Assembly: GCA_964385465.1 (NCBI GenBank) | Contig: CAYLPJ010000005.1 | Coordinates: forward strand, 1 to 64,000 | Length of the DNA: 64,000 bases | Direction: 5' to 3' | Source of the DNA: CAYLPJ01 sp964385465 | Lineage (GTDB): Bacteria; Planctomycetota; Phycisphaerae; SM23-33 | In this document: piece by piece, positions 50,928 through 59,927 of the stretch | How positions within the stretch are numbered: position 1 is the stretch's first letter | Layout of the letters: every line of letters starts with the position of its first letter | Notes under the pieces: model-generated | Seen by the model: the letters and a program-made list of their open reading frames with translations, nothing else | Database searches by the model: none | Told to the model about the DNA's origin: nothing | Made by a program: the position numbers and the translations under genes

Positions 50928-52439
50928 ATGACACGGTGGACGACGATGGCGACGGCGTGGGCGGTGTTGGGCCTGGCCGCCGGGGCCGCCGGGGCGGCCG
51001 AGCAGATGGGCTTGCGCCTGGCGTACTCGGGTTACTTCGGCGGCAGCCAGTGGGACCAGCCGCGGGAGATCATCCCGCTGGCGGACGGCTCGGTGGTGAT
51101 CGGCGGGCAGACGTTCTCACCGGACCTGCCCGCCACGCACGGGGCCGTGCAAGGCGTCTACCGCGGAGAGCCGGCCGGGACGGGCCACCCCGGCGTGGTC
51201 GGCGGGGACTGCTTCGTCGCGAAGCTCGACCGCTTCGGGCGCGGGCCGACGGCGTGCACGTTCTTCGGCGGCTCGAAGCAGGAGCGGGCGACCTACGGGA
51301 TGCTCCGCGACCGCGAGGGCAACATCGTCATCACCACCGGCAGCCGCAGCCGGGACCTGCCCACGACGCCGGGGGCGTACCAGAAGGCCTGCGGCGGGGG
51401 CAAGTCGGACGTGCTGCTGGCCAAGCTCTCCCCGGGGCTGACCTCGCTGCGATGGTGCACGTACGTCGGCGGCAGCGGCGAGGACTGGCCCCGCGGCGGG
51501 CTGGCGATGGACGCCGACGGCAACGTCCTCGTCGTCGGGCGCTGCACCTCGCCGGACTTCCCCGCCACCGACGGCGTGATCCGTCCGAAGCTCCGCGGCC
51601 GCGGGGGCGACGGGATGATCGTCAAGGTCGCCGCGGACGGCAACGCGATCGTCTGGGCGACGCTGCTGGGCGGCTCGGACTCAGACGAGCTGATGGGCGC
51701 GTGCGTGGACGAGCGGGGGTTCGTCTACGTCGCCGGGCACACCCGCTCCCGCGACCTGCCCTGCACGCTGCGAGGGCTCCAGCGGAAGCTGCGGGGCAAG
51801 AGCGACTGCTGGCTGGCCTGCCTGACGCCCGACGCGAGCAAGCTCGTCTACTGCACCTACCTCGGCGGGGCCGGGAACGAGTTCGCGGAGCACCGGCCCC
51901 TGCTGCTCGACGACGGCAGCATCCTGCTGACCGGCGTGACCGCCTCGGAGAACTTCCCCACCACCGACCGCGTCATCCAACGCCGCCTGCGGGGCAAGAC
52001 CGACGGCTTCCTCACGAAGGTCGGCCGCGACGGCCGGGCCGTCTTCTCCACCTACCTCGGCGGGCGAGGCGGGGAGTTCCTGCTCATGCCGCAAACCGAC
52101 GCCGCCGGGCGGATCTATCTCGTCGGGCGAAGCGACTCGCCGGACTTCCCCGTCTCGCCCGGCGCGATCCAGCGCCGCCCGGCCGGCAAGGGCGACGGCG
52201 TGCTGATCGTCGTCTCCCCCGACGGCCGGCGGGTGCTGTACTCGACGTACCTCGGCGGCTCCGGCGACGACATCATCCGCGCCTTGGCCGTGCAGCCGGA
52301 CGGCACGGTCTACCTGGCGGGCAACACCGACTCCGACGACCTGCCCACCACCCGCGGCGTCCCCCAGCGCTACCGCAAAGGCGACCACGACGGCTTCGTC
52401 ATGAAGCTCGTCCCCGCCCCCGTCCGGCGCCGGCGGTGA
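50928..52439 (+). CDS. Secreted SBBP-repeat beta-propeller protein
   Basis: This 503-aa protein has a signal peptide (TAWAVLGLAAGAAGA). About seven SBBP-type repeats of about 60 residues follow, each with a YLGGS-like strand and a DLPTTPGAYQ-like turn (for example DFPATDGVI, NFPTTDRVIQ, DFPVSPGAIQ). The repeats should form a beta-propeller used for binding or adhesion outside the cell. No anchor or sorting signal is visible at the C-terminus, which ends in Arg-rich sequence. No partners are evident. Confidence 0.88.
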   Translation: MTRWTTMATAWAVLGLAAGAAGAAEQMGLRLAYSGYFGGSQWDQPREIIPLADGSVVIGGQTFSPDLPATHGAVQGVYRGEPAGTGHPGVVGGDCFVAKLDRFGRGPTACTFFGGSKQERATYGMLRDREGNIVITTGSRSRDLPTTPGAYQKACGGGKSDVLLAKLSPGLTSLRWCTYVGGSGEDWPRGGLAMDADGNVLVVGRCTSPDFPATDGVIRPKLRGRGGDGMIVKVAADGNAIVWATLLGGSDSDELMGACVDERGFVYVAGHTRSRDLPCTLRGLQRKLRGKSDCWLACLTPDASKLVYCTYLGGAGNEFAEHRPLLLDDGSILLTGVTASENFPTTDRVIQRRLRGKTDGFLTKVGRDGRAVFSTYLGGRGGEFLLMPQTDAAGRIYLVGRSDSPDFPVSPGAIQRRPAGKGDGVLIVVSPDGRRVLYSTYLGGSGDDIIRALAVQPDGTVYLAGNTDSDDLPTTRGVPQRYRKGDHDGFVMKLVPAPVRRRR

Positions 52440-52910
52440 CGACGGGGCCCCGGCGTGGGGTCCAACCGCCTCCGCCGCCGCGTCTGCCGCGACGCGCTCT
52501 CTTCGCGGTCGGCGCGGGGCGCCTTCGGTGCCCGGCGTGGTCACGCTCGCCACGACGCGATCTCAGCGCGGGCGGGCCTCGTTGGCGAAGAAAAGGGACG
52601 TCCCGGCGGCGGCCCTCCAAAGCCCGCGTCGCGCCCTGTGGAGTGCGGCGGCTGCGACGCCGCTTTCGCGGGAGCACCGGGCGCCAGCGGCGCCCGACGC
52701 GGGCACGCTTGCCGCGACGCGATCGCGGCGCGACGGGGGTGCCGTCGGCGAAGAAAAGCGGCGTCGCAGCCGCCGCTCTCCACAGTTGGCGCCGTGCTTC
52801 TTGGACGGCGGCGGCCGGGGTGCCGGTTTGGCCCCGGCGGCGGTGTGTGCAGGGGCGATCGGGTTGGTATAATGCGGGCGGTCGGGGGTTGGCTCAAGCG
52901 GGATGGCGAG
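52440..52910. repeat. Intergenic cluster of palindromic repeats
   Basis: Three related copies lie here: 52586-52620, 52638-52670 in inverse orientation, and 52748-52783. Each has a GCGGCGGCTGCGACGCCGC-like core, itself a hairpin, next to an AAAAG tract. Copies two and three are near-perfect inverted repeats of about 32 bp. Around them a second word, GACGCGATC, is also repeated, so a longer unit of about 170 bp seems duplicated. No gene is supported in this gap. Confidence 0.6.
52868..52873 (+). promoter_or_regulatory. -10 box of the MoxR operon
   Basis: A perfect TATAAT in TTGGTATAATGCG lies 37 bp before ATG 52911. No convincing -35 is present. Confidence 0.5.
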
Positions 52911-53843
52911 ATGGCGTTGCGTGACAAGCTCGAGGCGCTTCGGCGGAGTGTCGAGTCGGTGATGTTCGGCAAGGCCGAGGCGGTGCGGCAGGTGCTGGTG
53001 GCGCTGCTGGCGCGGGGGCACGTGCTGCTGGAGGACGTGCCCGGGGTGGGCAAGACGATCCTCACGCGCGCGGTGGCCCGCAGCATCGACTGTTCCTTCA
53101 GCCGCATTCAGCTCACGCCCGATCTGCTGCCCAGCGACATCCTCGGCGTGAGCGTGTACGACGCCGCCACCGGGCAGTTCGCCTTCAAGCCGGGTCCGAT
53201 CTTCGCCCAGGTGGTGCTCGTCGACGAGATCAACCGCACCACGCCGCGGACGCAGAGCGCCCTGCTGGAGGCGATGAACGAGTCGCAGGTCTCCGCCGAC
53301 GGCACGACGCACGAGCTGGGCCCGCCGTTCATGGTCCTGGCCACGCAGAACCCCCACGACTTCGAGGGCACCTACTTCCTGCCGGAGAACCAGCTCGACC
53401 GCTTCATGCTCCGCGTGCGGATCGGCTACCCGGACCGCCGCACCGAACGCGAGATCCTCCGCACGCGTCCGGCCCAGACGCGCCTCGACGCCCTCGAGCC
53501 GGTCCTGACCGCCGAGGAGGTCCTCGCCGCACAGAACGCCGCCTCCGACGTCCGCGTCGACGAGGCGATCACCGAGTACATCCTCTCGCTGGCCGAGGCC
53601 ACCCGCCGCCAGGACGACCTGGCCGTCGGGCTCAGCCCGCGGGGGTCGCTGGCGCTGGCCCAGGCCGCCCGGGCCGCGGCGCTGCTGGACGGGCGGGACT
53701 ACGTCGTCCCCGACGACGTCAAGACCCTCGCCCCGGCCGTCTGCGCCCACCGCCTGGTCGCCCGCGCCGTCGCCGGCAACGGCGCGGTCGAGGCCGAGAG
53801 CCTCTTCCGCCAGATCCTCGAGTCCCTGCCGGCGCCGAAGTGA
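52911..53843 (+). CDS. MoxR-family AAA+ ATPase
   Basis: This 310-aa ATPase has Walker A GVGKT in LLEDVPGVGKTILTRAVA, Walker B VVLVDEINRTTPRTQ, sensor 1 ATQNP and the C-terminal lid SPRGSLALAQAARA. MoxR proteins act as chaperones that insert metals or assemble complexes with vWA-domain partners. An upstream ATG at 52872 overlaps the -10 box, so 52911 is used. It is followed after 6 bp by the DUF58 gene and then by a transglutaminase gene, a well-known triad whose role is still unclear. Confidence 0.93.
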   Translation: MALRDKLEALRRSVESVMFGKAEAVRQVLVALLARGHVLLEDVPGVGKTILTRAVARSIDCSFSRIQLTPDLLPSDILGVSVYDAATGQFAFKPGPIFAQVVLVDEINRTTPRTQSALLEAMNESQVSADGTTHELGPPFMVLATQNPHDFEGTYFLPENQLDRFMLRVRIGYPDRRTEREILRTRPAQTRLDALEPVLTAEEVLAAQNAASDVRVDEAITEYILSLAEATRRQDDLAVGLSPRGSLALAQAARAAALLDGRDYVVPDDVKTLAPAVCAHRLVARAVAGNGAVEAESLFRQILESLPAPK

Positions 53844-53849
53844 CCGCCG

Positions 53850-55040
53850 ATGAGCGTCTTCCGCCGCATCCTCGCCACGCGATCGCGCCTGACGCTGGCG
53901 GGCTGGCTGTTCCTGGCCGGGTCGCTGGTCGTGGCCGTGGCGGCGCTGAATACCGGCCTGGCGCTGCTGTTCGTCATGCTGGGGGGAATGCTGGGGGCGG
54001 TGCAGCTCTCGGGCATGCTCGCGCGGCGGAGCCTCGCGCCGGTGACCGTCCGCCGCGTGCTGCCCGAACGCTGCCGCCAGTTCGCCCGCACGCACGTCGG
54101 CTACGAGTTCCGCTGCCGCGGCGGGCGAGGCACCGGCCTGGCCCTGCGGCTGGCCGAAGAGCCCCCGCCGGCGAAGACCGACGACGCCCCGGCGCTGGAG
54201 ATCCCCCCCGCCCACTGCCCCCACGTGGCCGGCCGAAAGCACGCCACGGCCCGCGTGGCCGTGCTGCCCCGCCGCCGGGGGCGCATCCGGCTGGAGGGCG
54301 TACGGCTGTCGACGACGTTCCCGTTCGGCCTGGTCCGCGCCCGGCGGCGAGCCCGCCTGGCCGACGAACTGATCGTCTGGCCGGCGCGGGGTGAGCTGAC
54401 GGCGCCGCTTCTCGGCGGCGGGGAGGCCCTCGAGGCCGCGACGGCGTCGGCGGCGCGGGCCGGCGGCAGCGACGAGTTCGTCGGCGTCCGCGAGTACCGC
54501 GCCGGGGACAGCATGAAGTGGATTCACTGGCGTCGCACGGCCGGGCGCGGCGAGCCGGTCGTCCGCGAGATGTCCCGCCCGCAGCCGCGGACCCTGTGGG
54601 TGGTGCCCGAGACGTTCCGCCGCGCCGAGGACCCCGCGGGGCGGGGGCGGCGCGAGAAGGTCCTCCGCTTCGCCGCGACGCTGACCGAGGACGCCCTGGC
54701 GGCCGGCTACCGCGTGGGGGCGGCGCTGGCACGGGGGGACGGGGTGGTGGTGGTGCACCCCAGCGACCGCCCGTCGCAGCGGCGGCGTCTGCTGGACGCC
54801 CTGGCCGACGCCGACGACAACCGGGCGCACCGCGTGGATGAGGCCCTCCGCCACCTTCGCGCGGGCTGGCTGCGCCACGCGCGGCTGGTCGTCGTCGCGC
54901 CGGAGTCCGGCCCGGACGCCCTGGATGCCGGCGCGCTGCCCGCCCTCCGCCGCGACTGCCGCCAGTTCGCCTTCCTGCCCGTCGAGCGGCTGGGGGACGT
55001 CTTCGACGACGTGGTCCCACCGGGCAAGGAGGACCGCTGA
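53850..55040 (+). CDS. DUF58 protein (MoxR partner)
   Basis: This 396-aa protein has two N-terminal membrane helices (about 14-33 and 37-56: GWLFLAGSLVVAVAALN, LLFVMLGGMLGAV). The DUF58 core has the signature REYRAGDSMKWIHWRRTA near residue 215. A vWA-like C-terminal part follows. The family is the usual partner of MoxR ATPases and is predicted to be a membrane-bound substrate or adaptor. It overlaps the transglutaminase gene by one base (TGATG), so the genes are translationally coupled. Confidence 0.92.
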   Translation: MSVFRRILATRSRLTLAGWLFLAGSLVVAVAALNTGLALLFVMLGGMLGAVQLSGMLARRSLAPVTVRRVLPERCRQFARTHVGYEFRCRGGRGTGLALRLAEEPPPAKTDDAPALEIPPAHCPHVAGRKHATARVAVLPRRRGRIRLEGVRLSTTFPFGLVRARRRARLADELIVWPARGELTAPLLGGGEALEAATASAARAGGSDEFVGVREYRAGDSMKWIHWRRTAGRGEPVVREMSRPQPRTLWVVPETFRRAEDPAGRGRREKVLRFAATLTEDALAAGYRVGAALARGDGVVVVHPSDRPSQRRRLLDALADADDNRAHRVDEALRHLRAGWLRHARLVVVAPESGPDALDAGALPALRRDCRQFAFLPVERLGDVFDDVVPPGKEDR

Positions 55041-57235
55041 TGCCCGTGGTGCCCTACAGCCCCGCCGACAGCCGCGCCGGGCGCCGCCGCCTGGAGCTTG
55101 CCCTGCTGCTGACCATGCTGCTGTCCTCGGCGATGTTCGCCGTCGCCGAGCGGCGGGCGACCTACCTGGCGATCTCGGCGGTCGCCATCGCCGTCCACGC
55201 CGCGGCCGCCTTCCGCCGCCGGGAGGTCTGCGTCCGCCGGCTGCTGCTGAACCTCGCGGTGGTGGCCCTCGGCGTGCTGCTGGTCTGGCGGTTCCTGTCC
55301 TCCAGGCAGAACCTGCTGGTCGCGCTGGGGCATTACGTCTCGCTGATCCAGCTCTGCAAGCTCTTCGAGCGCAAGCGCCACCGCGACTACGTGCAGATGC
55401 TCGTGATGAGCCTGCTGCTGGCACTGGCCGCCGGGATGATGAGCCAGGACCTCCTCTTCGGCGTGCTGTCGCTGCTGTACGTGGTCAGCGTGGCCTACAC
55501 GGCGGCGGCGCTGACGATGTGGCGCAGCCGCCGGGACGCGGTCCTCTCGGCCCCGGCCGGCGCCGCCGGCGGGCCGGGGCGCTGGCCCGGCGGGGCCCTG
55601 GCTGCCCGACTGGCCGTGCTGCTGGTCGGCGTGCTCGCCGCCGGCGTGGTGGTGTTCATCGTCTGCCCGCGCAGCGTGGCCGGCAGCTCGCCGATGAACC
55701 CCTTCCGCCGCGACGGCCGATCCGGCTTCAGCGACAACGTGCGGCTGGGTCGGCCGCGGGAGATCACCCTGTCCGACCGCGTGGTGATGCACGTCCGCTT
55801 CACCGCGGCGGAGGGCACGCCGTTGGGGGACGTCGGCCCGGCATACTTCCGCGGGCGGGTGTACACCCGGTACGCCGACTCCCGCTGGGATATCCCGCCG
55901 TCGGCACGGACACACTCGCCGGTGTACGTGCCCTCCCACGTCCTGGACCGGACGGTGCGGCAGGAGGTCTCCATGGTGCCCGACCTGCTGCCGACGACGT
56001 TCGTCTGCTATCCGACGATCAAGGTCCTTGCCCCCGGCCGGAAGGTCCGCAAGTTCCGCTACCTCCAGTACGGCCTGGACGACCACGGCGACAGCGACGC
56101 GATGGTGACCTACACCGGCCTGCTGGTGCCTCCCGAGCCCACGACCCCCCAGCGGCGGTACCTCCAGGCCCTCCGGCGCCACTACCGCGCCCGCAGCCGC
56201 GGGGAGGACTTCTCCGTGGCCGTCCCGCCCCGCGTGGCCGCTCTGGCCCGGCAGTGGTGTGCGCCGCTTCTGCTGCCCGGTACCGGGCGCGTACGCCCCG
56301 GCGCCGCGACGGCCGCGGCGCGGCGGATGGCCGACCGCCTGGGCGAGCGGTGCACCTACAGCCTGGACCTCACCGACGCCGACCCCGGCCGCGACGGCGT
56401 GGAGGACTTCCTGTTCCACCTCCGCCGCGGGCACTGCGAGTACTACGCCTCGGCCCTGACGGTGATGTGCCATGCCGTCGGGATCACCGCGCGGCTGGCG
56501 ACGGGCTTCTGCTCGCAGGAGGTCGATGCCGACGGGCGGTACGTCGTCCGCCAGAAGGACGCCCACGCCTGGACGGAAGTCTACGGCGGCGACGGCAGGT
56601 GGGTCACCGTCGAGGCCACGCCCGCCGGGCGGCTCAACCCGCCGGCCAGGCGGGGCTGGAACCGCTGGTGGGTCGGCCTCGGGCAGACGTGGCGCGACTG
56701 GGAGTTCCTCTGGTACAGCCGTGTCGTCGGCTACGACGAGGAATCCCGCCTCCGGCTGGCACGGCAGATCCGCGAGATGATGCTCCATGCATGGTCGGCC
56801 GTGCGCGCCGCCGCGGCGGCCGTGTGGCAAGGCCTCGTCGCCCTCTTCGCCCGAGGCGAGATCGAGGCCGCCGTGGTGTGGTTCTTCCTCGCCGTGGCGT
56901 TCCTGTCGGGCCTGTCCACGGCCGGCGGATTGCTTCTCCGCTGGCGTCGCGCCCGGCGCCCGCGACGTCGCGGCCTCCACCGGCCGCGCCCGCCGGCGTT
57001 CTTCGCTCGCGTGCTCAAGCTGCTCCGCCGCCACGGCGTCCGCCCCCGCGCCGACCAGACGCCCCGGGAGTGGGCCGCCGCCGCTGCCGCTGGCCTGGAC
57101 CTGCCCCCGGAGCTGCTCGGGGAGCTCATCGAGCGCTACTACCGCATCCGCTGGGGCGGCGTCGAGCCGACCCCCGCGGACCTCGCCGCCGCCGACGAGG
57201 CGGTCCGCAGGCTGACCGAACGCCTGGCGGAGTGA
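55040..57235 (+). CDS. Transglutaminase-like membrane protein (TgpA type, DUF3488/DUF4129)
   Basis: This 731-aa protein has N-terminal helices (about 20-210) and an extracytoplasmic transglutaminase-like core (about 370-540). Its catalytic Cys466 lies in GHCEYYASALTVMCH and His509 in DAHAWTEVY. The third residue is Glu525 in VTVEATP, where VDPTP with Asp is usual. A helix at about 615-640 precedes a cytoplasmic DUF4129-type tail. Such proteins probably act on cell-envelope polypeptides as proteases or cross-linkers. It completes the MoxR-DUF58-TGase triad. Confidence 0.92.
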   Translation: MPVVPYSPADSRAGRRRLELALLLTMLLSSAMFAVAERRATYLAISAVAIAVHAAAAFRRREVCVRRLLLNLAVVALGVLLVWRFLSSRQNLLVALGHYVSLIQLCKLFERKRHRDYVQMLVMSLLLALAAGMMSQDLLFGVLSLLYVVSVAYTAAALTMWRSRRDAVLSAPAGAAGGPGRWPGGALAARLAVLLVGVLAAGVVVFIVCPRSVAGSSPMNPFRRDGRSGFSDNVRLGRPREITLSDRVVMHVRFTAAEGTPLGDVGPAYFRGRVYTRYADSRWDIPPSARTHSPVYVPSHVLDRTVRQEVSMVPDLLPTTFVCYPTIKVLAPGRKVRKFRYLQYGLDDHGDSDAMVTYTGLLVPPEPTTPQRRYLQALRRHYRARSRGEDFSVAVPPRVAALARQWCAPLLLPGTGRVRPGAATAAARRMADRLGERCTYSLDLTDADPGRDGVEDFLFHLRRGHCEYYASALTVMCHAVGITARLATGFCSQEVDADGRYVVRQKDAHAWTEVYGGDGRWVTVEATPAGRLNPPARRGWNRWWVGLGQTWRDWEFLWYSRVVGYDEESRLRLARQIREMMLHAWSAVRAAAAAVWQGLVALFARGEIEAAVVWFFLAVAFLSGLSTAGGLLLRWRRARRPRRRGLHRPRPPAFFARVLKLLRRHGVRPRADQTPREWAAAAAAGLDLPPELLGELIERYYRIRWGGVEPTPADLAAADEAVRRLTERLAE

Positions 57236-57358
57236 GTGCGGACGCCGGGAAGCCGCCGGCCTCGCGCCCGGGCAAACGCGGCGCCGACGGGGGTTCTCTG
57301 GGCGGCGGCGGCGCGGTATCCTCTCTCTTTCGTGTTCCCCGTCTGAGGAGTTGCGTGC

Positions 57359-58828
57359 ATGAAGGCCATCATGGTGATGTTCGATTCGTTGAACCGGCAC
57401 ATGCTCCCGTCGTACGGCTGCGACTGGACGCACACGCCGAACTTCCAGCGCCTCGCCGAGCGGTCGGTGCGGTTCACCAACTCGTTCGTCGGCTCGATGC
57501 CCTGCATGCCCGCCCGGCGGGAGCTGCACACGGGGCGGTACAACTTCCTCCACCGCAGTTGGGGCCCGCTGGAGCCGTTCGACGACTCGACGCCCGAGAT
57601 CCTCTCGCGCAACGGCGTCCACACCCACCTGGTCACCGACCATTATCACTACTGGGAGGAGGGCGGCTGCACGTACCACACGCGGTACAACAGCTTCCAG
57701 TTCTCCCGCGGGCAGGAGGGCGACCTGTGGATCCCCCGCCTGGCCGAGCCGCGCCGCCCGGGCAACGTCGCCGGGCGCGTCGTCCGCCAGGACCTGGTCA
57801 ACCGCGAGTACATCGGCAGCGAGGAGAACTTCCCCCAGGCGAAGACCTTCCGGATGGGCATGGAATTCCTCGAGGCCAACCACGAGCAGGACAACTGGTT
57901 CCTGCACATCGAGACGTTCGATCCCCACGAGCCGTACTTCGTCCCCGACGCCTACAAGGAGCTCTACGACTTCGAATTCGGCGACCTGCACTTCGACTGG
58001 CCCAAGTACGAGCAGGTCGTCGAGTCGCCCGAGCAGATCGCCCACATCCGCCACGTCAACGCCGCCCTGATCAGCATGTGCGACGCCTACCTCGGCCGCG
58101 TGCTCGACCGCATGGACGCCTACGGCCTGTGGGACGACACGATGCTGATCGTCAACACCGATCACGGCTTCCTGCTGGGCGAGCACGACTGGTGGGCCAA
58201 GTGCCGCCAGCCGTTCTGGAACGAGATCGCCCACACGCCGCTGTTCATCCGCGACCCGCGGTCCGGGCGCGAGGGCGCCGCGTGCGAGCAGCTCGTCCAG
58301 ACCATCGACCTGCCCGCGACGCTGCTGGGGTACTTCGGCGTGGACCGCCCGGCCGACATGCAGGGCCGGGACCTCGCCGCGACGATCGCCTCCGACGAGC
58401 CGGTCCGCCAGGCCGGGCTGTTCGGCATCCACGGCGGGCACGTGAACGTCACCGACGGGCGGTACGTCTACATGCGGGCCCCCGTGGCCGAAAACCGCCC
58501 GTTGAACCAGTACACGCTGATGCCCTGCCACATGCGGCACACGTTCGGCGTCCACGAGCTCCAGGACATCCGCCTGGCCGAGCCGTTCGGCTTCACCAAG
58601 GGCTGCCGGACGATGCAGATCGCCTGCGGAGGCCCCGGGGGGTGGACGGACGCCTCGCAGTTCGGCACGCTGCTGTACGACAACGAGACGGACCCCGCCC
58701 AGAACAGCCCGCTGGACGACCCCGAGATCGAGGGGCGGATGATCGATCACCTCGTCCGCGAGATGCACGCCGGCGAGGCCCCCCCGGAGCAGTTCGAGCG
58801 GCTGGCGCTTCAGCCGAAGGAGGCCTGA
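57359..58828 (+). CDS. Sulfatase-family hydrolase
   Basis: This 489-aa alkaline phosphatase-superfamily enzyme starts KAIMVMFDSLNRHMLPSYG, the first metal site. CMPAR at 49-53 is the formylglycine motif, with Ala in place of Ser. Asp and His of the second metal site are in LIVNTDHGFLLGEHDWW. No signal peptide is seen. Next to it, four bases away, is a YchF-like NTPase gene, so the pair may be co-transcribed without a clear functional link. The substrate is unknown. Confidence 0.88.
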   Translation: MKAIMVMFDSLNRHMLPSYGCDWTHTPNFQRLAERSVRFTNSFVGSMPCMPARRELHTGRYNFLHRSWGPLEPFDDSTPEILSRNGVHTHLVTDHYHYWEEGGCTYHTRYNSFQFSRGQEGDLWIPRLAEPRRPGNVAGRVVRQDLVNREYIGSEENFPQAKTFRMGMEFLEANHEQDNWFLHIETFDPHEPYFVPDAYKELYDFEFGDLHFDWPKYEQVVESPEQIAHIRHVNAALISMCDAYLGRVLDRMDAYGLWDDTMLIVNTDHGFLLGEHDWWAKCRQPFWNEIAHTPLFIRDPRSGREGAACEQLVQTIDLPATLLGYFGVDRPADMQGRDLAATIASDEPVRQAGLFGIHGGHVNVTDGRYVYMRAPVAENRPLNQYTLMPCHMRHTFGVHELQDIRLAEPFGFTKGCRTMQIACGGPGGWTDASQFGTLLYDNETDPAQNSPLDDPEIEGRMIDHLVREMHAGEAPPEQFERLALQPKEA

Positions 58829-58831
58829 GCC

Positions 58832-59902
58832 ATGCGCGTCGCACTGATCGGCCCGCCGCAATCGGGCAAGAGCACGCTGTTCGCCGCCGTCGCCGAGGCG
58901 TCGGGTAGCCACGTGGACCTCTCCCGCCCGGACCAGCCGCACCTGGCGGCCGTCAAGGTCCCCGACGACCGCCTCGAGTGGCTGACCGAGCTGCACGACC
59001 CCAAGAAGACCACGCCGGCGGAGCTGGAGTTCCTGGACCTTCCGGGCTTCGACCTCTCCGACGAGCCGGGGCGCCAGCGGGCGCGGGCGCACTGGCAGGA
59101 GATGGAGCACAGCGCGATGCTGGTGTTCGTGGTCGCGGGGTTCGAGGACCCGGCGGTCGCGCCGTATCGCGGCCGGGTGGACCCCGAGGCGGACGTCGAG
59201 GAGCTTCGCAACGAGATGCTCTTCGCGGACCTGGAGCGTGTGACCAACCGGATCGAGAAGCTCGAGGTGGCGGTGAGGAAGCCCACCGCCCATCGGGCGG
59301 ACGACGAGGCGGAGCTGGAGCTGATGCGGCGGCTGCGGGACACCCTCGAGGCCGAGAAGCCCATCGCCGAGGCGATCGGGGGGGAAGGCGAGGCCAAGCT
59401 GGTCCGCAGCTTCCAGTTCCTCACGCTCAAGCCGACGATGGTGGTGGTCAACTGCGGGGAGGACGCCGCCGCCGAAGCGGGCCCCGGCGAAGTCGGCGGG
59501 CTGCCCGCCCTCCAGCTCTCGGCGAAAATCGAGGAGGAGATCGCCGAGCTCTCCCCGGCCGAGCGGGGCGAGTTCCTCGCGGACCTCGGCATCGAGTCGT
59601 CGGCCCGCGATCGGCTGATCCGCGGCTGCTACCAGCGGCTGAACCTGATCAGCTTCCTCACCGACGGCCCCGACGAGTGCCGCGCCTGGACCATCGGTGC
59701 CGGCGCCGACGCGGTGACGGCGGCGGGGGAGATCCACACGGACATCGCCCGGGGGTTCATCCGCGCGGAGGTGGTGGCCTTCGAGGACCTCCACGCCGCC
59801 GGCGACCACAAGGCCGCCAAGGCCGCCGGAAAGGTCCGCCAGGAAGGCAAGCACTACGTCGTGAAGGACGGGGACGTGATCTACTTCCGGTTCAACGTGT
59901 AG
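58832..59902 (+). CDS. YchF/Obg-like P-loop NTPase
   Basis: This 356-aa protein is about the length of YchF. The P-loop is GPPQSGKST and G3 is DLPGFDLSD. The G4-like motif at Asn207 reads NCGE, matching the NxxE that makes YchF/OLA1 proteins prefer ATP. The C-terminal DUF933/TGS region has CRAWTIGAGADAVTAAGEIHTDIARGFIRAEV and ends DGDVIYFRFNV. The central coiled coil is shorter and the P-loop differs from the usual GLPNVGKST, so it is a divergent homologue. YchF-type proteins associate with ribosomes and stress responses. Confidence 0.85.
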   Translation: MRVALIGPPQSGKSTLFAAVAEASGSHVDLSRPDQPHLAAVKVPDDRLEWLTELHDPKKTTPAELEFLDLPGFDLSDEPGRQRARAHWQEMEHSAMLVFVVAGFEDPAVAPYRGRVDPEADVEELRNEMLFADLERVTNRIEKLEVAVRKPTAHRADDEAELELMRRLRDTLEAEKPIAEAIGGEGEAKLVRSFQFLTLKPTMVVVNCGEDAAAEAGPGEVGGLPALQLSAKIEEEIAELSPAERGEFLADLGIESSARDRLIRGCYQRLNLISFLTDGPDECRAWTIGAGADAVTAAGEIHTDIARGFIRAEVVAFEDLHAAGDHKAAKAAGKVRQEGKHYVVKDGDVIYFRFNV

Positions 59903-59927
59903 CGGCCGGGCGACCCCGGCCAAGGCC

